Shown here one piece after another: positions 15,938-22,524 of a stretch of DNA of 38,896 nt. Position 1 is the first letter of the stretch. Every line of letters starts with the position of its first letter. This DNA comes from a virus. The translations under genes and the position numbers were made by a program. The DNA is taken from the IMG/VR virus record IMGVR_UViG_3300023238_000017, positions 1-38,896 of that record; one strand, given 5' to 3'. Under the pieces are notes generated by a model, which searched no databases, was not told where the DNA came from, and worked only from the letters and a program-made list of their open reading frames with translations.

Positions 15938-16545
15938 GAATATTAATAATACTATTTTGTTTAATTACTACGTATGCTTTAGGAGACTCTACACAAACAA
16001 ATGTGAGTGGCTCAAATACAGCTATTGAAGGTGGATATACATCTTCTGCTACTACTAATTATGCAACAGGAAGTTCATCAAACTCTACTACAAATAGTAC
16101 ATCAAATTCTAATATAAAATCAGCACCACCAACTGCTAATTCACCATCATTTTCAGCTGGATCACAAGACGTTTGTGCAACTGGAATGAGTGCTGGAGTT
16201 CAGACATTTGGTTTTGGAGTATCTGGTGGTAAAACTAATAGAGATATGAACTGTGAAAGAATTAAGTTAGCTAAAGTTTTATATGACTTTGGAATGAAAG
16301 TTGGAAGTGTGGCTTTATTGTGTCAAGACGAGAGAGTCTTTGAAGCTATGATTAATGCTGGAACACCTTGTCCAATAGATGGCAAGATAGGTAAAGACGC
16401 TATGGATATTTGGATTAAATACGATTTTGAAAGACCAGATTATAAAACATATGTTAAACGTATGGAGAAAAGAGAAGTAATAGATAAGTCTATTCAAACA
16501 GAAGTATTAAAAACTATAGAAACTCAACCAATACATAATGAGTAG
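15934..16545 (+). CDS. Secreted Cys-containing phage protein with Ser/Asn/Thr linker
   Basis: A 203-residue protein with a signal peptide (MRILIILFCLITTYALGDST). Residues 20-75 are a low-complexity Thr/Ser/Asn stretch. The folded part (about 78-200) has four cysteines, in SQDVCATGMSAGVQTFGFGV, in DMNCERIKLAKVLYDFGMKV, in LLCQDERVF and in AGTPCPIDGKIG, which could form two disulphides in the periplasm. The C-A-T-G-M-S-x-G-V-Q block and the CPIDGKIG block look conserved-type. Such proteins are common near marine phage lysis genes, function unknown; envelope disruption or superinfection exclusion are possibilities only. The stop overlaps the next gene. Confidence 0.62.
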   Translation: MRILIILFCLITTYALGDSTQTNVSGSNTAIEGGYTSSATTNYATGSSSNSTTNSTSNSNIKSAPPTANSPSFSAGSQDVCATGMSAGVQTFGFGVSGGKTNRDMNCERIKLAKVLYDFGMKVGSVALLCQDERVFEAMINAGTPCPIDGKIGKDAMDIWIKYDFERPDYKTYVKRMEKREVIDKSIQTEVLKTIETQPIHNE

Positions 16546-16720
16546 AAAAACTAATACAATGTTAATAGGTTTGTTAGGTACAATACTTATGGGATTAGCT
16601 ACTTGGACACTTATAACATTAATAGAACTACAACTTTTAGTAACAATGATTCAACAAGATTTATTTAGTATTGATAAACAATTTGGGAGAGTCTACAGTT
16701 TTATAGATTCAGTTAGATAA
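16538..16720 (+). CDS. Small membrane protein (60 residues)
   Basis: ATG at 16538 lies 8 bp before the end of the upstream gene. The product MSRKTNTMLIGLLGTILMGL continues ATWTLITLIELQLLVTMIQQ, a basic tip with one long or two short membrane helices, followed by an amphipathic tail (DLFSIDKQFGRVYSFIDSVR). The next gene starts immediately after its stop. It belongs to the membrane/lysis cluster; holin accessory or spanin-like function cannot be distinguished. Confidence 0.52.
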   Translation: MSRKTNTMLIGLLGTILMGLATWTLITLIELQLLVTMIQQDLFSIDKQFGRVYSFIDSVR

Positions 16721-16828
16721 ATGAAACATTTAATATTATTTATATATCATTACTCAAGTAAGTTAAGTTCTTGGTCTTGGCAAAAATTATACAAAAATAG
16801 AAAAACAGGTTTAGGTTATAAAAAATGA
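16721..16828 (+). CDS. 35-residue small protein
   Basis: ATG at 16721 follows the previous TAA directly; stop TGA 16826-16828 overlaps the next ATG. The product is MKHLILFIYHYSSKLSSWSW plus QKLYKNRKTGLGYKK: a hydrophobic/aromatic first half and a basic second half. The stop/start coupling on both sides supports translation. No family recognised. Confidence 0.42.
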   Translation: MKHLILFIYHYSSKLSSWSWQKLYKNRKTGLGYKK

Positions 16829-16926
16829 TTTGGCTATTAGCAATAGTAATAGGAGGATGTTATGCGATACACAGCGTTAATAAGTTTGCTGATTATATTA
16901 ATCCATACAACTTCCATAAAAAGTGA
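16825..16926 (+). CDS. 33-residue membrane peptide overlapping the next gene
   Basis: ATG at 16825 overlaps the preceding TGA. The peptide begins MIWLLAIVIGGCYAIHSVNK, hydrophobic with a cysteine after IGG that could be read as a lipobox-like site, and ends at 16926, 65 bp inside the following gene in another frame. Its own codons contain the AGGAGG-like site that serves the next start. It may be a translational coupler or a tiny membrane protein; it may also be chance. Confidence 0.35.
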   Translation: MIWLLAIVIGGCYAIHSVNKFADYINPYNFHKK

Positions 16927-18160
16927 AGTTATTACAACAAATAATTTACTTGATAAAAACTTTGATAATGGATCTTGGACAGGAACTGCCGATGGTAGGC
17001 ATGGTTCTAATGTCATTGCTTCTGAGCATGATACTTATATCCAATCTGATGATATAAGTTTAAAGAATGATGCAAATTTAACAGAATTACAAATACAAAA
17101 TGGTTATACAACTAATCATGAATTTGAATATTTGCATTGGAATACATATGATTCTAGTGTTAAATCTACAGTAACTATAACAGGAGCAAATGGTGAAACA
17201 ACAACACAGATTAGGAATTATAATAGTAGTAGCTGTGGCAGTGTTAACTGTGGTGATTACGTCACTGGCAGTGATACTTATACTGTACTTTCAAGTTTAC
17301 AAACCGACTATGATTTATCAGTTCGATATGATTTTACAGATTCATCAAATGCTACAGAGAATCATTATGGGGTCGATGTCAGGGAACCTTCCCTCACTGT
17401 AACATACGAGTCAGATCCTTTTGTTTTAAATGAAGATATTAGAGATGAGATAAAAAATGTGTTGGAAGAATTTAAACCAGAAAAAGAATTTATAGTTAAA
17501 GAAGAATTTAAGTTTGTAGAAATTAAAACTGAACCTAAACCAATGGAAGAAACAAAGGTTATAGAGCAATATAAAACTGAACCTAAAATAGAGAAAGTTT
17601 ATAATGAAAAACCTAAAGAAGAAATTAAATTAGAAACTAAAGTTGCTGATAAAATTACTGAAGAATACAAAAAAGAAGTATCTACAGAAGTTACTGAACA
17701 GGTATCAGATAATGCTAAGAAAAAAGTAATAAAAGAAGATACAGATAAGAATGATTCTAAAAAGGTAGTTAAGAAAGATTCTAAAGAAGAAGTTAAAACT
17801 AAAGTAAGCTCTACAAAGACTAAGACAAGTAAACCAAAATTAGATGTAATAATGGCTAAAGTAGACGCACAAGTTAAAGACGCATCTAAAAATTTAAACA
17901 TTAAAAACATTATTAAATTAGATGCTATGCAGAAAGATTCAGTATCATTAGTAGAGTATAACAATACAGAGTTCTATAAACCTAAAGATATATATTTAGA
18001 CCAAATAGCTATATTTGATAATAGATCTATTTATAAAAACTTTGATTTAGTAAAATACAGAAACAACGATATTATAGGAATTAAGAATAGAACATTAGAA
18101 GAACTAAACATAAACAAACAAAGAATATTAATAGAACTTAAGGAACTTAAGAATGAATAA
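16862..18160 (+). CDS. Secreted envelope protein with long K/E-rich periplasmic stalk
   Basis: A 432-residue protein; ATG at 16862 after GGAGG (16852-16856). A signal peptide (MRYTALISLLIILIHTTSIK) is followed by a beta-rich domain (about 22-190: NFDNGSWTGTADGRHGS, then DLSVRYDFTDS and SLTVTYESDP). A 140-residue stretch (about 195-335) is extremely rich in Lys/Glu/Val/Thr and should be an extended helix or stalk. The C-terminal 100 residues are charged and helical. The layout (secreted lectin-like head, rod, C-terminal anchor) could span the periplasm. It is next to a coiled-coil membrane protein, so the pair may act as a spanin-like device, but there is no proof. The last 8 bp overlap the next gene. 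Confidence 0.6.
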   Translation: MRYTALISLLIILIHTTSIKSEVITTNNLLDKNFDNGSWTGTADGRHGSNVIASEHDTYIQSDDISLKNDANLTELQIQNGYTTNHEFEYLHWNTYDSSVKSTVTITGANGETTTQIRNYNSSSCGSVNCGDYVTGSDTYTVLSSLQTDYDLSVRYDFTDSSNATENHYGVDVREPSLTVTYESDPFVLNEDIRDEIKNVLEEFKPEKEFIVKEEFKFVEIKTEPKPMEETKVIEQYKTEPKIEKVYNEKPKEEIKLETKVADKITEEYKKEVSTEVTEQVSDNAKKKVIKEDTDKNDSKKVVKKDSKEEVKTKVSSTKTKTSKPKLDVIMAKVDAQVKDASKNLNIKNIIKLDAMQKDSVSLVEYNNTEFYKPKDIYLDQIAIFDNRSIYKNFDLVKYRNNDIIGIKNRTLEELNINKQRILIELKELKNE

Positions 18161-18425
18161 ATTAAAAAGTAACATTGGTGTAATTATGGTAATACTAGGA
18201 CTGATTGGTTCTACAGGTACATTTTACTCTAAGTTTGCTACAATGGAATTAAAGATAGAACAGTTGTCTAATGCTACTGCACCAGATTTAACTGGTATAG
18301 AAACTAATGGTTTTGCAGTATTAGATTTAGATAAAAATATCTCTATTCTAGAAAAAGAAATAGAATTGCTGAAAGTACAATTGCAAGAACTAAAAATAAA
18401 CTCATCGAATCCATTATCTCAATAG
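18153..18425 (+). CDS. Membrane-anchored coiled-coil protein (inner-membrane spanin-like candidate)
   Basis: A 90-residue protein (MNKLKSNIGVIMVILGLIGS) with an N-terminal membrane helix (residues 7-26), a short periplasmic part and a C-terminal coiled coil (DKNISILEKEIELLKVQLQE). N-terminal anchor plus periplasmic coiled coil is the general layout of inner-membrane spanins. It is the last gene of the rightward block and its stop (18423-18425) overlaps the stop of the opposite-strand gene by 7 bp. No partner lipoprotein is clear. Confidence 0.5.
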   Translation: MNKLKSNIGVIMVILGLIGSTGTFYSKFATMELKIEQLSNATAPDLTGIETNGFAVLDLDKNISILEKEIELLKVQLQELKINSSNPLSQ

Positions 18426-18625
18426 TCTCTTTCTATTATCATTTCGATAAAGTGTATTGCTTTAAGTAAATCATCTTTACCACCTTTGTCCTGGTGCCTG
18501 ATAATATATTTAATTGCACATCCTTCTGGGAATAGAAGTTTGTTTTCTACTACAAATTTGCTTGGTTGAATTTTATACTTTTGGTAGTGATCACCACCTA
18601 TTTGTTTATTATAAGCTTTACTCAT
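18419..18625 (-). CDS. DUF3310 family protein
   Basis: A 68-residue protein with the full DUF3310 pattern: QIGGDHYQKYKIQPSKFVVE, then NKLLFPEGCAIKYIIRHQDK and GGKDDLLKAIHFIEMII. The GGDHY and IKYI-x-RH-x-KGG-x-DDL motifs are diagnostic. The family is widespread in phages and often called nucleotide-kinase-associated, but its activity is not established. It is the most distal gene of the leftward ssb block; its ATG at 18625 lies 8 bp inside the preceding gene. Confidence 0.88.
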   Translation of the reverse strand: MSKAYNKQIGGDHYQKYKIQPSKFVVENKLLFPEGCAIKYIIRHQDKGGKDDLLKAIHFIEMIIERDY

Positions 18626-18929
18626 TGAATGTTAACCTAAACTTTCCTTTATGTTTATATTTTTTACGTGGTTTATTTAATACTAAATTTTGATCATCTC
18701 TTAAAGCATAGAGATCTAACTTCATAGCTTCAGTAAACTTACGAGTAGCTTGAGAAGCATCTATTTCTGCATAAGAACATATAGTTCTAAAGTCTATAGA
18801 ATCACTGGTAAGCCATTGAATAGCTTCACGCTTATCTATAATATGATATTTATATACACCATCATACATAGCATCATGTATAGCTTGGTTTATAATAGCT
18901 CTAAACAATTTAATCTGATGGTTGCTCAT
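18618..18929 (-). CDS. Conserved phage protein, unknown function
   Basis: I take ATG at 18929 (MSNHQIKLFRAIINQAIHDA) rather than an in-frame TTG six bases upstream; 103 residues. The pattern of an N-terminal helix with AIHDAMYDG, REAIQWLTSDSIDFRTICSY, AEIDASQATRKF and a very basic end (KPRKKYKHKGKFRLTF) resembles a family of small proteins found with phage replication genes. It overlaps both neighbours. Nucleic-acid binding through the basic tail is possible but inferred. Confidence 0.6.
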   Translation of the reverse strand: MSNHQIKLFRAIINQAIHDAMYDGVYKYHIIDKREAIQWLTSDSIDFRTICSYAEIDASQATRKFTEAMKLDLYALRDDQNLVLNKPRKKYKHKGKFRLTFNE

Positions 18930-19098
18930 TAACAATTTCGTATGTCATACGTTGCTCTACAGTTTCTGCTTGTTCCCAAGTTAAACTTTTAGAGTCTAAA
19001 GAGTTATGTATTTTAATAGCTTCTTCATCTGAGTCAGCTTTAATAATAACTTCTGCAAAAGCAGGAAGTATAACCCATCTCTTAAACTTATAAATCAT
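18910..19098 (-). CDS. Small protein of unknown function (62 residues)
   Basis: ATG at 19098 (MIYKFKRWVILPAFAEVIIK). The start overlaps the stop of the upstream gene (19095) and its end overlaps the next gene by 20 bp, so it belongs to the coupled leftward string. The sequence reads as a strand-helix-strand unit (VILPAFAEVIIKADSDEEAI, LDSKSLTWEQAETV), similar in feel to small DpnD/PcfM-like or DUF domains with a VxAxxxEEA core. No family is assigned. Confidence 0.55.
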   Translation of the reverse strand: MIYKFKRWVILPAFAEVIIKADSDEEAIKIHNSLDSKSLTWEQAETVEQRMTYEIVNEQPSD

Positions 19099-19421
19099 AT
19101 AGTATTTTTACGTCTACTAGCTTCTAATGTTCTAAATAGATCTATAATAAGACCTTCTTTATCACGTTTGTTTTCTAATGTAGATGCTGTAACTTCTGCA
19201 TCAAACAATTCTTTAACAGCATTGTTATAAATATCAGACGCATAAAAAGATTGTTCTTTAGCAGATATACTTTTATCTTCTGAGTTACCTGTAATATGTA
19301 ATGCTTTTTTTCTTTTTAATAATCTATCTAAATATTTTACATTAGCATTTGATTCAGCGTTACTCTCATCTGTGTCTGAAAGAAATGTTAGTGCATCTTC
19401 TAATCGTTTTTCAGTTATCAT
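19095..19421 (-). CDS. Conserved phage helical protein next to ssb
   Basis: A 108-residue protein (MITEKRLEDALTFLSDTDES), ATG at 19421 overlapping the upstream gene end. It is almost entirely helical: EKRLEDALTFL, a Lys-rich segment (YLDRLLKRKKALHI), SAKEQSFYASDIYNNAVKEL and LIIDLFRTLEASRRK. This EKRLE-x-AL-x-FL ... RT-x-EA-x-RR pattern occurs in phages next to single-strand binding and recombination genes. Function unknown; a helper of the neighbouring DNA-metabolism genes is a fair guess. Confidence 0.6.
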   Translation of the reverse strand: MITEKRLEDALTFLSDTDESNAESNANVKYLDRLLKRKKALHITGNSEDKSISAKEQSFYASDIYNNAVKELFDAEVTASTLENKRDKEGLIIDLFRTLEASRRKNTI

Positions 19422-19647
19422 TTTTATCCTCTGTTGGTTTACAATATGTTAACATAACTTGGTACTCTTTGGTATCTATTTTATAAAATATTCCTACACC
19501 TTGAGAATCTTTGTAATATAAATTTTGTTCTACATATTCTTCACAAGTTTTGTAATCTATAAATTTTTCTTTAAGAACATATTTCATTGTTAATTTTGCA
19601 GGATCTATTTCAGTTGGAATAATTAACATCATTAATAATTCAATCAT
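19411..19647 (-). CDS. Small secreted or membrane-associated protein, unknown
   Basis: A 78-residue protein, ATG at 19647 after AAGGAG. The N-terminus (MIELLMMLIIPTEIDPAKLT) is hydrophobic and may be a short membrane or signal segment. Two cysteines (TCEEYV and TYCKPT) remain. The ribosome site lies just downstream of the strong terminator that follows ssb, so expression of this and the following genes may need read-through or a promoter in the gap. No family recognised. Confidence 0.5.
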   Translation of the reverse strand: MIELLMMLIIPTEIDPAKLTMKYVLKEKFIDYKTCEEYVEQNLYYKDSQGVGIFYKIDTKEYQVMLTYCKPTEDKNDN

Positions 19648-19661
19648 AAACTCCTTAATTT

Positions 19662-19708
19662 AAAAAGGCACTACCACAGTGAACAACCTTGATTCTGTAG
19701 TAATGCCT
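19662..19708 (-). terminator. Strong rho-independent terminator after ssb (leftward)
   Basis: Read on the minus strand, AGGCATTACTACAG (19708-19695) pairs with CTGTGGTAGTGCCT (19679-19666) in a 14-bp stem with two G-U pairs and a 15-base loop, followed at once by TTTTTAAATT. This is the best terminator in the window. It separates nuclease plus ssb from the five smaller genes downstream. Confidence 0.85.
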
Positions 19709-19739
19709 AGTTTTCTAACTCGAGGGAGATAAGAAATTG

Positions 19740-20240
19740 TTAAAATGGTACATCGTCTTTTAGTATCTCATCGACACTAGAAGCTTTTGCATCTAATACT
19801 TTTCTGACTAAATTATCTATTTGCTGAAACTCACTATCAGTTGGTACTTTGCCACCTGACATATAAGACGCAATAAGATTACTCATAGTCAATCTATACT
19901 TTTCGGAAAATTGGTCCAAAGTATTTCTTGTTGCATAAGAATTGTTTGCTGTATTAGCAGAGTATGTAGCGTTAACTACAGGAGCTGATCCTGAGCTATC
20001 TGATACTTCACTTAAGCATTCTATTCTAGATGCTGTTTGATATTGCTTACCAGTTTTACTTGTTCTAACTGGCTGTGCATCAATTTTTAGTCTTGCTCCC
20101 TTTGGCCATCTTGATGAGCCTAAAGCTTCACCATATACAGTCATGTCTGTACCATCATCTTTAGTAATGTACACAGTAACTTGACCATCATCTTTCTCAA
20201 ATGCTTTTTTAAATGAGCATTCAAATGTTTCGTGTTCCAT
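19740..20240 (-). CDS. ssb: Single-stranded DNA-binding protein (SSB-like)
   Basis: I start at ATG 20240, 16 codons inside the longest frame, because AGGAGA stands 7 bases upstream; 166 residues beginning MEHETFECSFKKAFEKDDGQ. Residues 1-75 alternate short strands (VTVYITKDDG, TDMTVYGEAL, GARLKIDAQPV) and end in KTGKQYQTASRIE, consistent with an OB fold. A Ser/Asn/Ala-rich linker follows. The C-terminus ends EILKDDVPF, the acidic DDxPF tip with which SSBs dock replication and repair proteins. It lies directly after the PD-(D/E)XK nuclease gene, forming a DNA-metabolism pair. The OB fold is not obvious from motifs alone; the tail is the strongest evidence. Confidence 0.72.
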   Translation of the reverse strand: MEHETFECSFKKAFEKDDGQVTVYITKDDGTDMTVYGEALGSSRWPKGARLKIDAQPVRTSKTGKQYQTASRIECLSEVSDSSGSAPVVNATYSANTANNSYATRNTLDQFSEKYRLTMSNLIASYMSGGKVPTDSEFQQIDNLVRKVLDAKASSVDEILKDDVPF

Positions 20241-20301
20241 GTTCGTTCTCCTATTTATTTGTTTTATTATTTTTCCAAACTTTTGCATTGGTTCTTATAG
20301 C

Positions 20302-21069
20302 CTATTTAAAGGCTTCTTGCCAAACCTTTTTTGCATATATTCTAGATGGCTCATTATCTGATTTACCCCATCTAAAGTTATCCATAGTCAATGGAAACAT
20401 TTTAACTATGTCCTCTTTTGTTTTAGCAATATCCAAGATATGTTCTATATGTTTCATAGCTTGTATAATGGTCTCTAAATGACCCTCTCTGCCCTCCATA
20501 TCCACGCTGTAAACGTCCTTGTAAGAACAATACAGCAATGCTGTCGGTTTATTGAAAAGGTCTTTGTACAGAGCTTGTTGACGCAAATCAGCGTCTTTTG
20601 GGTACCATCTGCTATCAATAGCACCAGATTTAAGTCTTTTTATGTAAGCAGTAGCTTTAGTATCTATGATTACATCATCAAATTCGAAGTCAGTAACACC
20701 TTTGACATCAAATTTTAAACCATATTTTTCGCCAGGCGACACAATTTCTTTCTGATAAGAAATAATTTTACCGAACTGAGGAAGTTCTTTAACAAATTGA
20801 TTTGCAATTATACCAGACCAAAGACATTCGTCATCTGACTCATCACCTTTTAGTTCTAGGTATTTGGTTTTTGCAATATCTATGATAACTTCTTCATCAG
20901 TGATTTGGTTTTGCAAAGCGTGTTCTGCTGCAGCTTCAGCAGTACTGCCCATTTTCATTCTGGCGTTAGCTTCAGAACTAAAATCATACAAGTTATTAAT
21001 TATCCAATGAGGTGGAGAATCAATAAAACTATTAGTTTTAGAAGCACTATGTCTATACTCAATTTTCAT
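20302..21069 (-). CDS. PD-(D/E)XK (RecB/Cas4-like) nuclease
   Basis: I start at ATG 21069 (MKIEYRHSASKTNSFIDSPP), preceded by AGGAT; 255 residues. Motif I is missing or replaced around the N-terminal S-x3-K-x6-PP segment. Near residue 41 is MGSTAEAAAEHAL, the G-x3-H/E-type helix. The catalytic core is GVTDFEFDDVIIDTKATAY with Asp at about 127 and Asp-Thr-Lys at 136-138. It is followed at about 164-168 by QQALY, the QxxxY motif of the RecB/AddB/Cas4 branch. It is expected to be a metal-dependent DNA exonuclease used in recombination or DNA processing. It heads the leftward block and its start codon is 9 bp from that of the divergent rightward gene. Confidence 0.82.
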   Translation of the reverse strand: MKIEYRHSASKTNSFIDSPPHWIINNLYDFSSEANARMKMGSTAEAAAEHALQNQITDEEVIIDIAKTKYLELKGDESDDECLWSGIIANQFVKELPQFGKIISYQKEIVSPGEKYGLKFDVKGVTDFEFDDVIIDTKATAYIKRLKSGAIDSRWYPKDADLRQQALYKDLFNKPTALLYCSYKDVYSVDMEGREGHLETIIQAMKHIEHILDIAKTKEDIVKMFPLTMDNFRWGKSDNEPSRIYAKKVWQEAFK

Positions 21070-21078
21070 GTTTATCCT

Positions 21079-21378
21079 ATGGTTAGTTATGTTCAAAAGT
21101 ATTGTAGTTTATCTTATAATGTATCTTTAGATATATTAAAAGGTAAAAGAATTGTTAGTAATAGTAACGAATATAAAATATATAATTTATGTATTTTACT
21201 TTCTTGGCTATTGCACCCTACACAAGTGTATGGGTGTAAGAGCATTATTGCACGTCTACATAATTGTAACAAAAACAGAGTTTATAGATTAAATAATTTG
21301 TACAATAAAAACGAAAAATTTAGATCTTTCGTTGATAAAGAATTAGAAAATTATAAAATAAATTATGCGTCAGATTGA
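21079..21378 (+). CDS. DnaA domain IV-like DNA-binding protein
   Basis: A 99-residue protein; ATG at 21079 with no good ribosome site. Residues 10-24 (YNVSLDILKGKRIVS) match the opening of DnaA domain IV, where V-S-x-x-D-(I/L)-L-x-x-(K/R)-R begins the fold. YKIYNLCILLSWLLHP corresponds to the long helix with (A)-R-x-(I/V)-A-x-(Y)-L. SIIARLHNCNKNRVYRLNNL occupies the place of I-G-x-x-F-x-G-R-D-H-T-T-V-x-H-A. The DHTT signature itself is lost (NCNKNRVY), so binding specificity must differ from host DnaA boxes. A DnaA-like HTH without an ATPase could mark a phage origin. The match is by eye and moderate; a generic HTH protein is the alternative. Confidence 0.45.
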   Translation: MVSYVQKYCSLSYNVSLDILKGKRIVSNSNEYKIYNLCILLSWLLHPTQVYGCKSIIARLHNCNKNRVYRLNNLYNKNEKFRSFVDKELENYKINYASD

Positions 21379-21838
21379 GAAACCAGAGCTAATTTCTACT
21401 ATCTTAGATAAGCGTCAAGTATGGTTAAACATACGTGAATCTCGTTTATTATATATGTATCATCGTAAACTTATATCTATAGAATTATACGAAGCTGGTT
21501 CTCGTTATCGTATTATGTGTGAACTCCAAGGTGGAGGAACTGGCAATGTTCTAAAAGAACGTATTGACAATTCTAACACAGACTTTATAACTTCATCTCT
21601 TGGTGCTGCATTAGCAGTCAAAGATGTTGATGATGAGTTAGGTAAAAGAGTTTCTAAAATTATGAAATTGTTTTGTCATTTTAATTATGGTATTATTGAG
21701 ATAGCAAATATTTTAGGTTTAACAGAACGCAAAGCATCTAACCAAGTACATGAAGGGTTATCAGATTTAGCAATTTATTATGGCTACAAAAAAGTGCACA
21801 ATACTATCAGAGGAAAAGGTACAAAGAATAAAAGATAA
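21365..21838 (+). CDS. DUF6456-like helix-turn-helix regulator
   Basis: A 157-residue protein (MRQIEKPELISTILDKRQVW), ATG at 21365 overlapping the previous gene. Residues about 43-55 (EAGSRYRIMCELQGGG) and the C-terminal part (SKIMKLFCHFNYGIIEIANI, LGLTERKASNQVHEGLSDLA, IYYGYKK) follow the order of the alphaproteobacterial DUF6456 HTH domain and of sigma-region-4-like helices. The HTH is at about 118-150. It probably controls phage or host transcription, perhaps as a late activator or antiterminator. The product name is tentative; the HTH is clearer. It is followed by an HNH gene that starts 59 bp inside it. Confidence 0.6.
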   Translation: MRQIEKPELISTILDKRQVWLNIRESRLLYMYHRKLISIELYEAGSRYRIMCELQGGGTGNVLKERIDNSNTDFITSSLGAALAVKDVDDELGKRVSKIMKLFCHFNYGIIEIANILGLTERKASNQVHEGLSDLAIYYGYKKVHNTIRGKGTKNKR

Positions 21839-22202
21839 AGAATATCTTAAATGGGTAGCTTCTAATCCATGTATCTTATGTCAAGACACACAGTCTCAAG
21901 CACACCATATAACTTTTGCTATGCCTAGAGGTTTCTCACAGAAAGTTGGAGATCAATTTACTGTTCCTCTTTGCTATAAACATCATCATCAATTGCATAC
22001 TAATGGTATGAGTGAAAAAGATTTTTGGATCAAATTAGATATAGATGCTGTTGATATATGCTCTAAATTCTATAGTCATTACCACGATATGTGGAAGAAT
22101 AAGAACTTTTTTTATGATGATTCTATGCTTTGGCGTACAGTTTATGATGAACTTGTACCTAAGATACAGAATAACATTGATTTTTTACTGCAACCCAAAT
22201 AA
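21780..22202 (+). CDS. HNH-type nuclease (Ref/DUF968-like)
   Basis: A 140-residue protein. It has a zinc-binding CILC pair (residues about 30-33), AHHITF (HH at about 41-42), PLCYKHHHQLHTNGM (Cys plus HH and H at about 63-71) and KDFWIKLDID. The C-x2-C ... HH ... C-x2-H-H/H arrangement is that of the RecA-dependent Ref/DUF968 branch of HNH nucleases found in phage replication modules. They cut DNA or resolve recombination intermediates. The ATG at 21780 lies within the preceding gene. No self-splicing or homing context is seen. Confidence 0.75.
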   Translation: MATKKCTILSEEKVQRIKDKEYLKWVASNPCILCQDTQSQAHHITFAMPRGFSQKVGDQFTVPLCYKHHHQLHTNGMSEKDFWIKLDIDAVDICSKFYSHYHDMWKNKNFFYDDSMLWRTVYDELVPKIQNNIDFLLQPK

Positions 22203-22236
22203 TTAATATAAATATCCTCACTAGAAGTACGCACAT

Positions 22237-22524
22237 ATGAATAAATTATTAAAGTTTCCTAAGAAATCTAAAAAGAATTATTCTGAAACATTCTTGGATA
22301 ATGTTAAACCAGAAGCTATTGGCGATTTTATTAAACGTCAAAATCCTGATATGTGTATTAGAGCTGCAGACGCAATGGCTCTAGCTATTATTTACAGTAC
22401 ATATCTTCAATTAGTCTTTGACGAAGAAGGTCACAATGTTCCAGATAACATTATGGACGCTTTAGACGAGAACGATAGATCAACTTTTATATGGGCTGCT
22501 AATGGCAAAGAAACTCTCCACTAA
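22237..22524 (+). CDS. Small protein of unknown function (95 residues)
   Basis: ATG at 22237, 34 bp after the HNH gene; no clear Shine-Dalgarno (TAGAAG further upstream). The product begins MNKLLKFPKKSKKNYSETFL, with a basic N-terminus, a helix CIRAADAMALAIIYSTYLQL and an acidic end. Single helical domain likely. The stop region overlaps the next gene by 23 bp. No family recognised. Confidence 0.55.
   Translation: MNKLLKFPKKSKKNYSETFLDNVKPEAIGDFIKRQNPDMCIRAADAMALAIIYSTYLQLVFDEEGHNVPDNIMDALDENDRSTFIWAANGKETLH

Noticed and set aside
17599-17964. Antisense ORF opposite the K/E-rich stalk
   Set aside because: Its Ser/Leu/Phe-rich product is the expected reverse of Lys/Glu codons; no start signal.
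20905-21078. Rightward extension of the DnaA-like gene over the nuclease gene
   Set aside because: The extra part is antisense to the strongly supported nuclease and reads as an arbitrary hydrophobic, Ser/Cys-rich string; the ATG at 21079 begins where the domain begins.
21780-22202. HNH gene as a homing endonuclease/intron
   Set aside because: It overlaps coding neighbours in the operon and no interrupted gene or intron structure is present; the Ref/DUF968-like cysteine-histidine pattern fits better.
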